Assembly (NCBI GenBank): GCA_905221605.1
Contig: CAJNDS010002255.1
Coordinates: forward strand, 517,501 to 543,003
DNA: 25,503 nucleotides
Direction: 5' to 3'
Source of the DNA: Symbiodinium natans
Lineage: Eukaryota > Sar > Dinophyceae > Suessiales > Symbiodiniaceae
Part shown: piece after piece, positions 15,271 to 23,492 of the stretch
Numbering within the stretch: position 1 is the stretch's first letter
How the letters are laid out: each line of letters starts with the position of its first letter
The notes under the pieces: model-generated
What the model saw: the letters and a program-made list of their open reading frames with translations, nothing else
Databases searched by the model: none
What the model was told of the DNA's origin: nothing
Position numbers and translations under genes: made by a program

Positions 15271-15286
15271 CAATAGATAAGACGGG
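15271..15286 (+). promoter_or_regulatory. 3' polypurine tract (plus-strand primer)
   Basis: CAATAGATAAGACGGG ends exactly at the first base of the 3' LTR, where the plus-strand primer must lie. It is purine-rich but interrupted by pyrimidines. The same 16 bases recur at 12242-12257 inside the coding region. Confidence 0.7.
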
Positions 15287-15464
15287 TGAGAATACCTCCT
15301 CGTTTATTGTGTAAAGCTTGAGCACATGCCGTAACAAACACTCACATTTAGGAAAGCCCAATAAGCAGCATGATTTGTATAGTGTACATACCCGCTGTGT
15401 TTTGGATCGCAGGCGCCTTGAGCTATAGGCAAAAGTGTGTCCCTGGTGTGCGCCCGTGTTCAAA
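15287..15464 (+). repeat. 3' LTR
   Basis: Second LTR copy, 178 bp, read as identical to 4522-4699. It follows directly after the AAGACGGG polypurine-like stretch and is followed by the GTTCC duplication. Identity of the two LTRs implies recent integration, because both are copied from one template at reverse transcription (established for LTR elements). Confidence 0.93.
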
Positions 15465-15469
15465 GTTCC
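15465..15469. repeat. Target-site duplication, right copy (GTTCC)
   Basis: Pairs with 4517-4521. The empty site would read through into a short spacer and a small CCCTAA tract, so the element inserted into the telomere-like repeat mosaic. Confidence 0.85.
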
Positions 15470-15614
15470 TAAGGAGGTGTAAACCCTAACCCCTAAATGG
15501 CGTTTGCAAGGTGAGGGCATCGCCGTCCCTGGCGCCATGCAGGGCTCCCCAGAGATGAAAGCGTGAAACTCCACGGAGGGTCGTTCAGTGTGGCCTAAGA
15601 CCCAAGGTTCAGGT
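15470..15614. other. Spacer to the right of the retrotransposon
   Basis: Begins with a short CCCTAA remnant (15482-15498), then about 115 bases without a recognisable gene. Confidence 0.6.
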
Positions 15615-15762
15615 AGGTTTAGGGTTTAGGGTTTAGGGTTTAGGGTTTAGGGTTTAGGGTTTAGGGTTTAGGGTTTAGGGTTTAGGGTTTAGGGTTTAGG
15701 GTTTAGGGGTTAGGGGTTAGGTTTTAGGGTTTAAGGTTCAGGGTTCAGGGTTCAGGGTTTAG
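15615..15762 (+). repeat. Telomere-like array, G-rich
   Basis: Mostly exact TTTAGGG, ending in TTCAGGG variants. The spacer 15763-15922 has no recognisable gene. Confidence 0.92.
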
Positions 15763-15922
15763 TGTGGGCAGCTGTAGATCCCGAAGTCCAGAGCCTGAAG
15801 CTCTCCTCACGTAAACCCCCAGACTGATCCAGAAAATAAGATTCTTTTTCTGAGATGCCTGTGCATGCTCTGGAAGAATTTGTAATCCTGCTCCATGTAG
15901 CAAGAAGGCCCGCCGTTGAAGC

Positions 15923-15972
15923 GGGTTTAGGGTCTAGGGTTTAGGGTCTTGGGTTGAGGGTTTAGGGTTTAA
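15923..15972 (+). repeat. Short degenerate TTTAGGG array
   Basis: A handful of units with TCTAGGG and TCTTGGG variants. The spacer to 16099 shows no gene. Confidence 0.8.
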
Positions 15973-16099
15973 CAAGGTTAGACCTAATGGTTTAGGAAGG
16001 CTCACTGAGAATGCTGGCAGCTAGGGTACACGATGTTCAGGCCAGCTAGGAGGTTGCGAGTTCTTGCATGTGATTCCTTGGGTCGGCTTCGAAACCCTG

Positions 16100-16219
16100 A
16101 GGGTTTAGGGTTTAGGGTTTAGGGTTTCGGTTTAGGGTTTAGGGTTTAGGGTTTAGGGTTTAGGGTTTAGGGTTTAGGGTTTAGGGTTCAGGGTTTAGGG
16201 TTTAGGGTTTAGGGTTTAG
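16100..16219 (+). repeat. Telomere-like array, G-rich
   Basis: TTTAGGG with one TTTCGG and one TTCAGGG unit. Confidence 0.92.
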
Positions 16220-16297
16220 TCTCCCGAGTCTCCACAGCGATCGAGGTGGGGCGCCGTGCAGTCGCCCGGCCTCCCAACGAAGTTGCGCCCAGAGTTG

Positions 16298-16510
16298 AGG
16301 GTTTAGGGTTTAGGGTTTGGGGTTTAGGGTTTAGGGTTTAGGGTTTAGGGTTTGGGTTTAGGGTTTAGGGTTTAGGGTTTAGGGTTTAGGGTTTAGGGTT
16401 TAGGGTTTGGGGTTTGGGGTTTGGGGTTTGGGGTTTGGGGTTTAGGGTTTAGGGTTTAGGGTTTGGGGTTTAGGGTTCAGGGCTTAGGGCTTAGGGCTTA
16501 GGGGTTAGGG
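16298..16510 (+). repeat. Telomere-like array, G-rich, with TTTGGGG block
   Basis: TTTAGGG interrupted by about five TTTGGGG units, ending in CTTAGGG variants. Confidence 0.92.
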
Positions 16511-17151
16511 CTCTAAGTCGGTGTGCGGATGTTTGAGGGCTTTAGGGTGTGGGGTTCGGGTTTAGGGTCTGTTTCAGAGAGAGAGGAGGCGACTAAGATG
16601 CCCGACCTGGACTTTTGGATTAGTCCCGAGTGGCTCTCTGCTACTCCATGCAGGAGCTTGGAAGGGGCGGGCTTTCCGGTTGGGGGTGTGTGGCGCGTGG
16701 ATCCCAAGGCAGCAGCATTATGGCTGGCCGCAGCAGCTGGAAACTGAGTTTGCTTCGGACACTGTCTCAAGCGGATGCGAGTGTTTAGTTGTGAATATCT
16801 GTACCGTGAGTTCCTGGATATATGCATATATATATATGTATGTTAGCATATACATATATATATATATACACATGTCTGTATAGAAAACACACATATATAT
16901 ATATATAGACACACACACACACACCCTAGATTCAGAACATTTTAGAACCGTCTCACCCGTTTCCGGTCGGAATCACTTGAGGTTTGGACCCACTTGCCAC
17001 CGAAACTCCGAACCCCCTTTGGCCCACTCCCAAGGCTCCCCCCCCCCCCCCCCCCCCCCCGCCACTCCCAAGGACTGCATGGCAGGCGCATGCAGCGCCG
17101 CCCCCACCACCTCCAGCCAGGGACCCCAGTGCTGAACCTTCATCGACCCTT
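16511..17151. other. Spacer with microsatellites, no recognisable gene
   Basis: Small open frames on both strands near 16513-16880 lack family resemblance. TA-rich and CA repeats occupy 16818-16924, and a run of about 20 C lies at 17040-17060. Confidence 0.6.
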
Positions 17152-17201
17152 TAGGTTTAGGCCCTAAACTTTAGGTTTAGGTTTAGGGTTTAGGGTTAAG
17201 G
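17152..17201 (+). repeat. Degenerate telomere-like tract with an internal strand flip
   Basis: TTTAGG units with one CCCTAAA in the opposite direction. 17202-17577 holds scattered single TTTAGGG-like words and no recognisable gene. Confidence 0.65.
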
Positions 17202-17577
17202 AGTTCGGGGGTTTTCGGGGGCTTTTAGGACCTTGGAGTTTAGGGTTTTTGGCTTGGGGTTGAAGGTTTTCTGGGGTGCTCAGGGTTTAGATGGGGGGCT
17301 TTTGGGGGTCCAGCATTGGTTTGGGGGGTGGGATGCTGAGTCTGACTTTCTGTGCTCTAGGAACCCATGCTGATGTGCAGTCCTTCGAGAACCAGGAGCC
17401 ATCCCTAAATCTGGACCCACTGACCCCTCCAAACCCCAGAATCGAAGCCCAAAGCTCTTGGCTCATGCCCTAATTCCTCTGAAATTGCCCCAAACCCTGC
17501 CGAAGTCCTACAGCCCAAACCCCTACACCCTGGCCAGGGGCAGAGCCCTGCGAGACCAGCAGGTGCAGTTTGCAGTT

Positions 17578-17650
17578 GAGGGTTTTTTTCGGGTTTAAGT
17601 GTTTAGGGTTGAGGGTTTTCGGGTTTAGGGTTGAGTTGAGGGTTTAGGGC
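17578..17650 (+). repeat. Degenerate TTTAGGG/TTGAGGG tract
   Basis: Irregular units with TTTTCGGG and GTTGAGGG variants. 17651-17960 contains no recognisable gene. Confidence 0.7.
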
Positions 17651-17960
17651 CTGGGGTTTTGGGGCGTAGTATGCTACAAAGGTTCGAGCTTGTATTCCAG
17701 AAGATTCTGATGTTTGGGGTTTCAGGTTCAGAATGTGGGTTTGGGGCTTGTCATCATGAGATCTGTCGTCGGCTGATTCGTGATCACTTGATTTAGGGGC
17801 CTGAACAATTGGAATGGGATTTTGCGGTTATTGTAGTATAATTACAAAGGGACCATAAGGGACTATTATTAGTAATCATTCTGACCCCTATATTGCTCTT
17901 TTTTTCGGGGGCGTGGGGAGGGGGGGTGGGGCGGTGGATGCGGGCTTTGCGACCTGTGGT

Positions 17961-18020
17961 GTAGGGCTTAGGGTTTGGGGTTTAGGGTTTAGGGTTTAGG
18001 GTTTAGGGATTAGGGATTGG
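17961..18020 (+). repeat. Telomere-like array, G-rich
   Basis: TTTAGGG with CTTAGGG and ATTAGGG variants. Confidence 0.85.
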
Positions 18021-18165
18021 GGGCCAGGATTTAGGGTTTGTGTGTTGACGGCGTTAGGGTTCAGGGCTTAGACTTGCAGATCCCGAAATAACATGCCAAG
18101 GGATCGTAGTCTCAGACCCGAAGCTCTAAAAGCCCGAAGACCTAGCTGTGCCTTTAAGGCGTCAG

Positions 18166-18240
18166 CCCTGAACCCGAAACCGAAAAACCCCAAACCCTAA
18201 ACGCTAAACCCTAAACCCCAAACCCTAAACCCTAAACCCT
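18166..18240 (-). repeat. Telomere-like array, C-rich
   Basis: CCCTAAA, CCCCAAA and CCCGAAA units. The spacer 18241-18357 is GC-rich and could be degraded coding sequence. Confidence 0.85.
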
Positions 18241-18357
18241 TATCTCCAGGTGCGGCAGGTGCAGGCGGACATGTTCCCGTGACCGGCGTGAGCAAAGCTG
18301 GCGGCATCAGTGGCCAAAGCGTCCCGGCAAAGTCTGGAGGACCCCTTAGAGAGAAAG

Positions 18358-18448
18358 CCCTAAACCCTAAACCCTAAACCCCAAACCCTAAATCCTTAAA
18401 CCAAACCCTTAACCCCAAACCCTAGACCCTATTGAAACCAAACCCTAT
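18358..18448 (-). repeat. Telomere-like array, C-rich, degenerate
   Basis: CCCTAAA and CCCCAAA with indels. Confidence 0.82.
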
Positions 18449-18474
18449 AAGCCCCCCCCGTCCCCACGGAGGTG

Positions 18475-18505
18475 TAGGGCTTAGGGCTTAGGGCTTAGGG
18501 CTTGG
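18475..18505 (+). repeat. Short CTTAGGG array
   Basis: Four CTTAGGG-type units. 18506-18797 contains no recognisable gene. Confidence 0.75.
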
Positions 18506-18797
18506 GATCTTGGGTTTGAGATTGCACCCGCCAGATTTTTCTGGTTCCCTGTCCCTTGCGGGTGAGTGCGTGCTCGAGGGCTCTTAACTAGGACCCAGAG
18601 TAGGCCCTGATTCCTAAAGGGCACCCTTGCTTTCCTAGCTTCCTCTTGGGTCTAGCCAACGAGTGGGGCTGGATTCAGGTTTCGGGTTAAAGAAGATGTC
18701 AATGTAGGGTCGGCGCAGCCCTGGGTTCTAACTTAAAACCTTCCGCCCTGCACCTGAACCCCAAACCCTAAGCCCTAAGACCTATATGGTCCCAAAC

Positions 18798-18899
18798 TTG
18801 GGATGTTCCCCCCTTCTACTAGCAGTCCTGAATCGGGATTATAGTACCCCCTTTTATAATCCCTATTAAGGCCTTGTAGTATAAGGGAGAACATCCCAA
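18798..18899 (+). mobile_element. MITE-like inverted-repeat element, family A copy 1
   Basis: 102 bp with terminal inverted repeats TTGGGATGTTC (left) and GAACATCCCAA (right), and an inner inverted pair GGGATTATA / TATAATCCC. The left 44 bp matches the copy at 19222-19327. No open frame; no clear target duplication. Confidence 0.65.
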
Positions 18900-19022
18900 C
18901 CCCAACCCCCAAATCCAAACCCTAAACCCCAAACCCCAAACCCCAAACCCCAAACCCAAACCCCAAACCCCAAACCCCAAACCCCAAACCCTGAACCCTA
19001 AACCCCAAACCCCAAACCCCAA
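18900..19022 (-). repeat. CCCCAAA-type array between the two MITE copies
   Basis: Mostly CCCCAAA with a few CCCTAAA and CCCTGAA units. Starts directly at the right end of family A copy 1. Confidence 0.88.
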
Positions 19023-19078
19023 GTGGGGGTGTACAAAATAGGGGAACCCCAATTTAGACCCCAAATAGTAGGGTTCCC

Positions 19079-19114
19079 ATATAACAAGGACAGCAATAAG
19101 GTACCCCTAATTTT
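19079..19114 (+). repeat. Dispersed repeat, copy 2
   Basis: ACAAGGACAGCAATAAGGTA with CCCCTAATTT following; related to 2528-2560 and, inverted, to 21726-21762. Confidence 0.6.
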
Positions 19115-19221
19115 GGAAACCGCCCAAGTCTTTTTTTTGTTTGCCATCTTTTGCGGTCCACAGAACTCAATAGGGCTCAATGCCTTTGACAACCCCGCCC
19201 CCCAATCATAAACCCTAAAGC

Positions 19222-19327
19222 TTGGGATGTTCCCCCTTTTCTAGCAGTCCTTAATCGGGATTAAACTAGGTGGGGGGGGTGCTATAGTCCCTACTTCGGA
19301 CTGTTTGTCAACAGGGGAACATCCCAA
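19222..19327 (+). mobile_element. MITE-like inverted-repeat element, family A copy 2
   Basis: 106 bp with a perfect 14-bp terminal inverted repeat TTGGGATGTTCCCC / GGGGAACATCCCAA. Shares CTAGCAGTCC and AATCGGGATTA with copy 1; the middle differs. Confidence 0.7.
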
Positions 19328-19410
19328 CCTAAACCCCAGACCCTAAACCCCAAACCCTAAACCCCAAACCCGAAACCCTAAACCCTAAACCCTAAACACC
19401 CTAACCCCCA
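19328..19410 (-). repeat. Telomere-like array, C-rich
   Basis: CCCTAAA and CCCCAAA units starting at the right end of family A copy 2. The spacer 19411-19516 has no recognisable gene. Confidence 0.85.
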
Positions 19411-19516
19411 AATGTCCAACACGCCTCCGAAGCCCCTGGCGAGGCAAGTCTGCCGGGCCTCCACCCGCCAACGCGTCGGCGGCGAACATGACCAAGGCAA
19501 GAGACTGCAACTTTAG

Positions 19517-19581
19517 AATTTAGGGTTCAGGGTTTAGGGTTTAGGGTTGAGGGTTTAGGGTTTAGGGTTTAGGGTTGAGGG
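19517..19581 (+). repeat. Telomere-like array, G-rich
   Basis: TTTAGGG with TTCAGGG and TTGAGGG variants. Confidence 0.85.
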
Positions 19582-19989
19582 CTCGGCTTGGGTTTTGAAA
19601 GGCCTACGCCCTTAGCCGTGAGGCCCCAAGCCCTAAACTCTGCGGGTTTTTTGGTTTTGGGCGTCGCAAGATACGATGAGAGGATTCTAGACCTTGGCAG
19701 CCCAGTGGTGCCCTTTACCCTCTTTTTTTGGTTCTGGGTTCCCTTCTAAAGTAACCAACCTAAAAAAATGGGTGCCCTTATTGCAATATGGCTACTGGGC
19801 TACGAAGAGACTCAAGACCTCAAGCCAACACATCTTGTGGATGGGGGAGGGGGAGGTCAATGGCACATTCTGAGGGTTGGCTCGGTCAAAATTAACACAA
19901 GAACAACAGCCCGAGTTCGTAGAATCCCTGAAGAACAAAGGGTGTGGGAAATGAAGGGCCCCTTGTCGGTACAGGTTGCGGATCCCCTG
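19582..19989. other. Spacer with one unassigned open frame
   Basis: An open frame of 78 codons from ATG 19768 runs into the following array (stop near 20004). It begins MGALIAIWLLGY, has a Gly run and no family resemblance, and its last codons lie in telomere-like repeat. Probably not a gene as it stands. Confidence 0.4.
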
Positions 19990-20040
19990 AACGCTAAACC
20001 CTAAACCCAGAAACCCTAAACCCTAAACCCTAAACCCAAA
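19990..20040 (-). repeat. Short CCCTAAA array
   Basis: About six units. Confidence 0.82.
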
Positions 20041-20103
20041 AGGGGCGATGTGTTTTGAAGGACGGCCAAAACAGTGAGGGCATGCATTGGATTTAGTTTG
20101 CTG

Positions 20104-20213
20104 GGGTTTTGGGTTTTAGGGTTTGAGACCCTAAAGCCTAAACCCTAAACCCTAAACCCTAAACCCTAAACCCTAAACCCTAAACCCTAAACCCTAAACC
20201 CTAAACCCCAAAG
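20104..20213. repeat. Head-to-head telomere-like array with a strand flip
   Basis: A few TTTAGGG-like units meet CCCTAAA units across GAGAC near 20125-20129, forming a small palindrome; a uniform CCCTAAA run follows to about 20207. Confidence 0.85.
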
Positions 20214-20307
20214 ACTACCCCAAAACACACCCTCGACTGCAAAGCTCGCAGCGAAGAGTCAGGCGGGTGCTCCGCCACCGCCGCCCCAGGCATGAGATTA
20301 ACCTAGA

Positions 20308-20391
20308 GTTTGGGGTGTAGGGTTCAGGGTTTAGGGTTGAGGGTTTAGGGTTTAGGGTTGAGGGTTTAGGGTTTAGGGTTTAGGGTTTAGG
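20308..20391 (+). repeat. Telomere-like array, G-rich
   Basis: TTTAGGG with TTGAGGG units. Confidence 0.88.
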
Positions 20392-20493
20392 CGCCACTGT
20401 CAATTGGTGGCTTCCTCTCCTAGAGCAGCTGGGGGGCATTTTGGGAGAATCTTAACGCTAAAACGCCCGGCTTCGGCGCGGGTCCAATAGGAG

Positions 20494-20664
20494 GAAACCC
20501 TAACCCGGACCCCGAAACCCTGAACCCTGAACCCTGAACCCTGAACCCTGAACCCTGAACCCTAAACCCTAAACCCTAAACCCTAAACCCTAAACCCTCA
20601 ACCCTAAACCCTAAACCCTAAGCCCTAAACCCTAAACCCTAAACCCTAAACCCTAAATCCTACA
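20494..20664 (-). repeat. Telomere-like array, C-rich, with CCCTGAA block
   Basis: About six CCCTGAA units lead into CCCTAAA. Confidence 0.92.
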
Positions 20665-20789
20665 CTGGGCTTCGGTATGCATCGGTGCCTCCAGAGGCTC
20701 AAGCAGCATGCCTTTCCTGGGCCCACGGCCACGTTCTGGCAAGTACGAAGCTGCACCCGACGGCCTCCCTGAGCTTAAAAGCCAATGCT

Positions 20790-20906
20790 TGGGGTTTAGG
20801 GCTTAGGGTTTAGGGTTTAGGGTTCAGGGTTTAAGGTTTAGGGTTTAGGGTTCAGGGTTTAGGGTTTAGGGTTTAGGGTTTGGGGTTTGGAGTTTAGGGA
20901 TAGGGA
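20790..20906 (+). repeat. Telomere-like array, G-rich
   Basis: TTTAGGG with TTCAGGG and TTTGGGG variants. 20907-21194 holds a degenerate stretch (21057-21091), a G-run (21140-21154) and no recognisable gene. Confidence 0.9.
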
Positions 20907-21194
20907 AGCATGTTTGAGCCCTGTAAGCGCGAAGCCCTATAAGCCCTTATATGACCAGCAGCCACTGAGGTTTAGGAATAAGGGTTCGAAGGGTTTCCCC
21001 TGCCCTCCTGGTGGTTCATGGTGCGTTTAGGCTTTCGGGTCAGATAGGGTCCAGGGTCTAGGATTGGGTTGAGGGGTTAGGATTTAGGGTTTTTTTTCCC
21101 CCCGCTCAGGTTGAGGGTCGGAGGAGGGACATAGCATGGGGAGGGGGGGGGGGGGCGAGAGCACAACAAACCTACAGGGTTTACGGATCCCATG

Positions 21195-21279
21195 AACCCT
21201 AAACCCTAAACCCGAAACCCTAAACCCTAAACCCTAAACCCTCAACCCTCAACCCTAAACCCTAAACCCTAAACCCTAT
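21195..21279 (-). repeat. Telomere-like array, C-rich
   Basis: CCCTAAA with CCCTCAA units. Confidence 0.9.
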
Positions 21280-21383
21280 GTATAAGCCCTGTAAACCCCC
21301 GTACCCCCAATGGGAGGCGCAACAGCAATCACAGCAGCAGCTGCAACAACAGCAACTGCCGGGTTGCCCAGCTTGGCCATTGC

Positions 21384-21509
21384 TAGGGTTTAGGGTTTAG
21401 GGTTTAGGGTTTAGGGTTCAGGGTTTAGGGTTTAGGGTTCAGGGTTGAGGTTTTCGGGTTTAGGGTTTAGGGTTTAGGGCTAAGGGTCAAGGGTTTAGGG
21501 TTTAGGGTC
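21384..21509 (+). repeat. Telomere-like array, G-rich
   Basis: TTTAGGG and TTCAGGG units with a short break near 21440. The spacer 21280-21383 on its left is CAG/CAA-rich. Confidence 0.9.
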
Positions 21510-21590
21510 TGATGCTGTGTCTCCTCATTCATAGGGCCAGTTGGCCGAGTTTCTGTTCGGTGGTACATTCTTCTGCCATCTTGCTAGGTT

Positions 21591-21713
21591 ATACTACTAT
21601 TTGTTTAAGAACCCCCCTCCCCAAAAAGAAAAAATAGCAAAAATCTTCCTTATAAGGGCAATACAGGGATTGTTATTTTGTAGTTTTTGGGGTTCTTAAG
21701 CAAATGGTAGTAT
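21591..21713 (+). mobile_element. MITE-like inverted-repeat element, family B
   Basis: 123 bp with 25-bp terminal inverted repeats (21591-21615 and 21689-21713) matching at 23 of 25 positions; left arm starts ATACTACTAT. GTT flanks both ends (21588-21590 and 21714-21716), a possible 3-bp duplication. AT-rich interior without an open frame. Unrelated to family A. Confidence 0.7.
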
Positions 21714-21725
21714 GTTGGGTTTTCG

Positions 21726-21762
21726 AAATTAGGGGTACCTTACTGGGGTCCTTGTAGTAAGG
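21726..21762 (-). repeat. Dispersed repeat, copy 3 (inverted)
   Basis: Reverse complement reads TACAAGGACCCCAGTAAGGT and then ACCCCTAATTT, matching copies at 2528 and 19079. Adjacent to family B. Confidence 0.6.
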
Positions 21763-21929
21763 GGATCCTGCGAGTCGGGGTCTTTATGAGGGCCCCCTAC
21801 TCTCGTAAACTCCCATACTGCAGCCGAAAGATGAACAGGGAACTCAACTCGACTTGAACTCCCGGTGCCGCGCATATGTAGTTGCGCTCTGCAGGAGCCA
21901 AGCAGAAGACAAAAGAGAGGGGCAGATGC

Positions 21930-21982
21930 TTTAGGGTTTAGAGTTTAGGGTTTAGGGTTTTGGGTTTTGGTTTAATTAGGGT
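21930..21982 (+). repeat. Short telomere-like array, G-rich
   Basis: TTTAGGG units degrading into TTTTGGG. It borders an AT-rich island on its right. Confidence 0.82.
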
Positions 21983-22530
21983 TATACATGCAACGTTCTT
22001 GCTATTTTTGCATTACTACTGTATTTCTCTCATTACTTATGTCTTCTCAGAAAGGCGTAGTAGAATGACCTTGACCTCCTGCTTCAGAGCAGGAGCCTCT
22101 ATTTCCATCATTAGTTAAAGATCGTAAAGTTGAAGATGGATGAAGAATAGCATCTCTCTTAGTGCCAAATGAAAGAAAACTTGGTGAGTGAATTACATCT
22201 ATTTGCACAACAGACAAGGTAACAGAGGCTCGTAAAGGAACTAGTGAATAAGCATTTACTTCACGCCAATAAATCTGTCTTTGGAAAGGTAATACATAAT
22301 GGTCCATAAAGATGTTCGTCGTTTTTATGTTAGATGAAGGCACTAATGCAATGCCATTATTGTTGCTTTAAGAATAAGAATCACTGTTATTATGCCCTTC
22401 TCGAGGTTCTGCACTTTGCTTCAATCAACATGCCACCACACGGAATTTTGCGGGGATTTCAGAGCTAGGGTGACTAGCTCTCTGAGATTTGTGAGGCAAG
22501 TAAAGGGCTAGGGTAGAGCAAGGCCGAGTT
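21983..22530. other. AT-rich island between telomere-like arrays
   Basis: Visibly more AT-rich than the rest of the window and free of telomere-like words. Apart from the COX2-like fragment, nothing is recognisable; 22368-22530 may contain more organelle-derived sequence. Confidence 0.55.
22047..22367 (-). pseudogene. cox2-like: Fragment resembling mitochondrial cytochrome c oxidase subunit II
   Basis: An open frame of about 107 codons with no proper start (TAA at 22368-22370 precedes it; the first GTG/ATG codons are internal). It contains REVNAYSLVPLRASVT, VIHSPSFLSFGTKRDAI and GSCSEAGGQGHSTTPF. These align by eye with the C-terminal CuA domain of COX2 (pattern LEVDNRxVxPxxTxxRxxVTSADVxHSxAVPSxGxKxDA, then CSExCGxxHxxMP). 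The first His, the first Cys, Glu and the last His of the CuA site are kept; the second Cys is Gly and the Met is Thr, and the frame stops right after this site. This fits a decayed nuclear copy of a mitochondrial gene. Known dinoflagellate mtDNA keeps cox1, cox3 and cob, with cox2 moved to the nucleus and split in relatives, so origin is unclear. The surrounding DNA is AT-rich, unlike its neighbours. Confidence 0.5.
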
Positions 22531-22740
22531 AAACCCGTAAACCCCTAAACCCCTAAACCCCTAAACCCCTAAACCCCTAAACCCTAAAACCTAAAACCCT
22601 AAACCCTAAACCCTAAACCCTAAACCCTAAACCCTAAACCCTAAACCCTAAACCCTAAACCCTAAACCCTAAACCCTGAACCCTGAACCCTGAACCCTGA
22701 ACCCTGAACCCTAAACCCTAAACCCTAAACCCTAAACCCA
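22531..22740 (-). repeat. Long telomere-like array, C-rich
   Basis: Blocks in order: CCCCTAAA (8-bp), CCCTAAA, CCCTGAA, CCCTAAA. The block order suggests local expansion of variant units. Confidence 0.93.
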
Positions 22741-22842
22741 CACGCCCAGGGCTGCGCAGCAGCTCCAGCAGCAGCAGCTGCAGGCGTATGCGCAGCAGGA
22801 GCAAGCCCAGGAGCGCTCTCAGCCTTTCACCCTTGAGATCCA
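22741..22842 (+). other. CAG-rich spacer that reads as a Gln-rich peptide
   Basis: Plus-strand reading gives Gln/Ala-rich AQQLQQQQLQAYAQQEQAQE, open through the spacer and framed by arrays of opposite strand. It could be a relic exon; no gene can be built from it. Confidence 0.35.
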
Positions 22843-23101
22843 TAGGGTTTAGGGTTTAGGGTTTAGGGTTTAGGGTTTAGGGTTTAGGGTTTAGGGTTTA
22901 GGGTTTAGGGTTTAGGGTTAGGGTTTAGGGTTTAGGGCTTAGGGCTTAGGGCTTAGGGCTTAGGGTTTTGAAAGCTTGGGGCTCAGGGAAGTTGAGGGTT
23001 TAGGCTTTTGTAGTTCCCCGTTTAGGGTTCAGGGTTTGGGGTTTAGGGTTTAGGGTTTGGGGTTTAGGGTTTGGGGTTCAGGGTTTGGGGTTTAGGGTTT
23101 C
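22843..23101 (+). repeat. Long telomere-like array, G-rich, two blocks
   Basis: A TTTAGGG and CTTAGGG block to about 22966, a short unique break, then TTTAGGG/TTTGGGG to 23101. The spacer 23102-23247 shows no gene. Confidence 0.92.
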
Positions 23102-23247
23102 GGAGCAACCTGACAAAATCTAATATGCGCCAGTAGCCTGTACGCCCTGTATATGCCCCGAGCCCTGCAGGCCCCATATGTCCTAACGCCCTAAACCTCA
23201 AAGCCCGCCCCCAAAGCCCTGTTTTGAGAACCCTTAACAGCCCGAGT

Positions 23248-23340
23248 AAACCCTAAACCCTAAACCCTAAACCCTAAACCCTAAACCCTAAACCCTAAAC
23301 CCTAAACCCTAAACCCTAAACCCTAAACCCTAAACCCTAA
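23248..23340 (-). repeat. Perfect CCCTAAA array
   Basis: About 13 uniform units. The spacer 23341-23492 shows no gene. Confidence 0.93.
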
Positions 23341-23492
23341 GCTTGAAGCTTCACAACTGATTTTGCCTGAAGTCGTGGACAAGTCCTACTACCCTGCAGG
23401 CGCAGCCCTGAAGCCCTGAAGCCCAAGCTAAAGCCCCCCCAAACACCCCTTAAGCCACCAAGGCTCTCTTATCCCAATATAAGGATATAGTA

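Larger units (their letters stand above)
4522..15464 (+). mobile_element. Ty1/copia-type LTR retrotransposon, complete structure, 10.9 kb
   Basis: A full-length LTR retrotransposon. Seen: two matching LTRs, a GTTCC duplication on both sides, a primer-binding site next to the 5' LTR, and a coding region with a Gag CCHC knuckle, an aspartic protease, an HHCC/DDE integrase, a reverse transcriptase with HVDD, and RNase H. Integrase preceding reverse transcriptase defines the Ty1/copia order. At about 10.9 kb it is roughly twice the usual copia length. The excess is a region of about 900 residues between protease and integrase plus a dioxygenase-like domain between integrase and reverse transcriptase. 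The reading frame changes four times (frames 2, 1, 3, 1, 2), so this copy probably cannot make the whole polyprotein unless frameshifting or assembly error is involved. It sits inside a field of telomere-like repeats. Confidence 0.95.

Noticed and set aside
15245-15574. Minus-strand frame covering the 3' LTR, also present over the 5' LTR
   Set aside because: The shared part is the LTR itself; the frames differ outside it and resemble no protein.
17676-17702. tRNA T-arm-like GGTTCGAGC
   Set aside because: No acceptor stem, D-arm or anticodon arm can be folded around it; no tRNA or rRNA gene was found anywhere in the window.
17811-17905. Possible further inverted-repeat element (GGAATG ... CATTC)
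   Set aside because: Only five to six bases match at the ends and there are no related copies.
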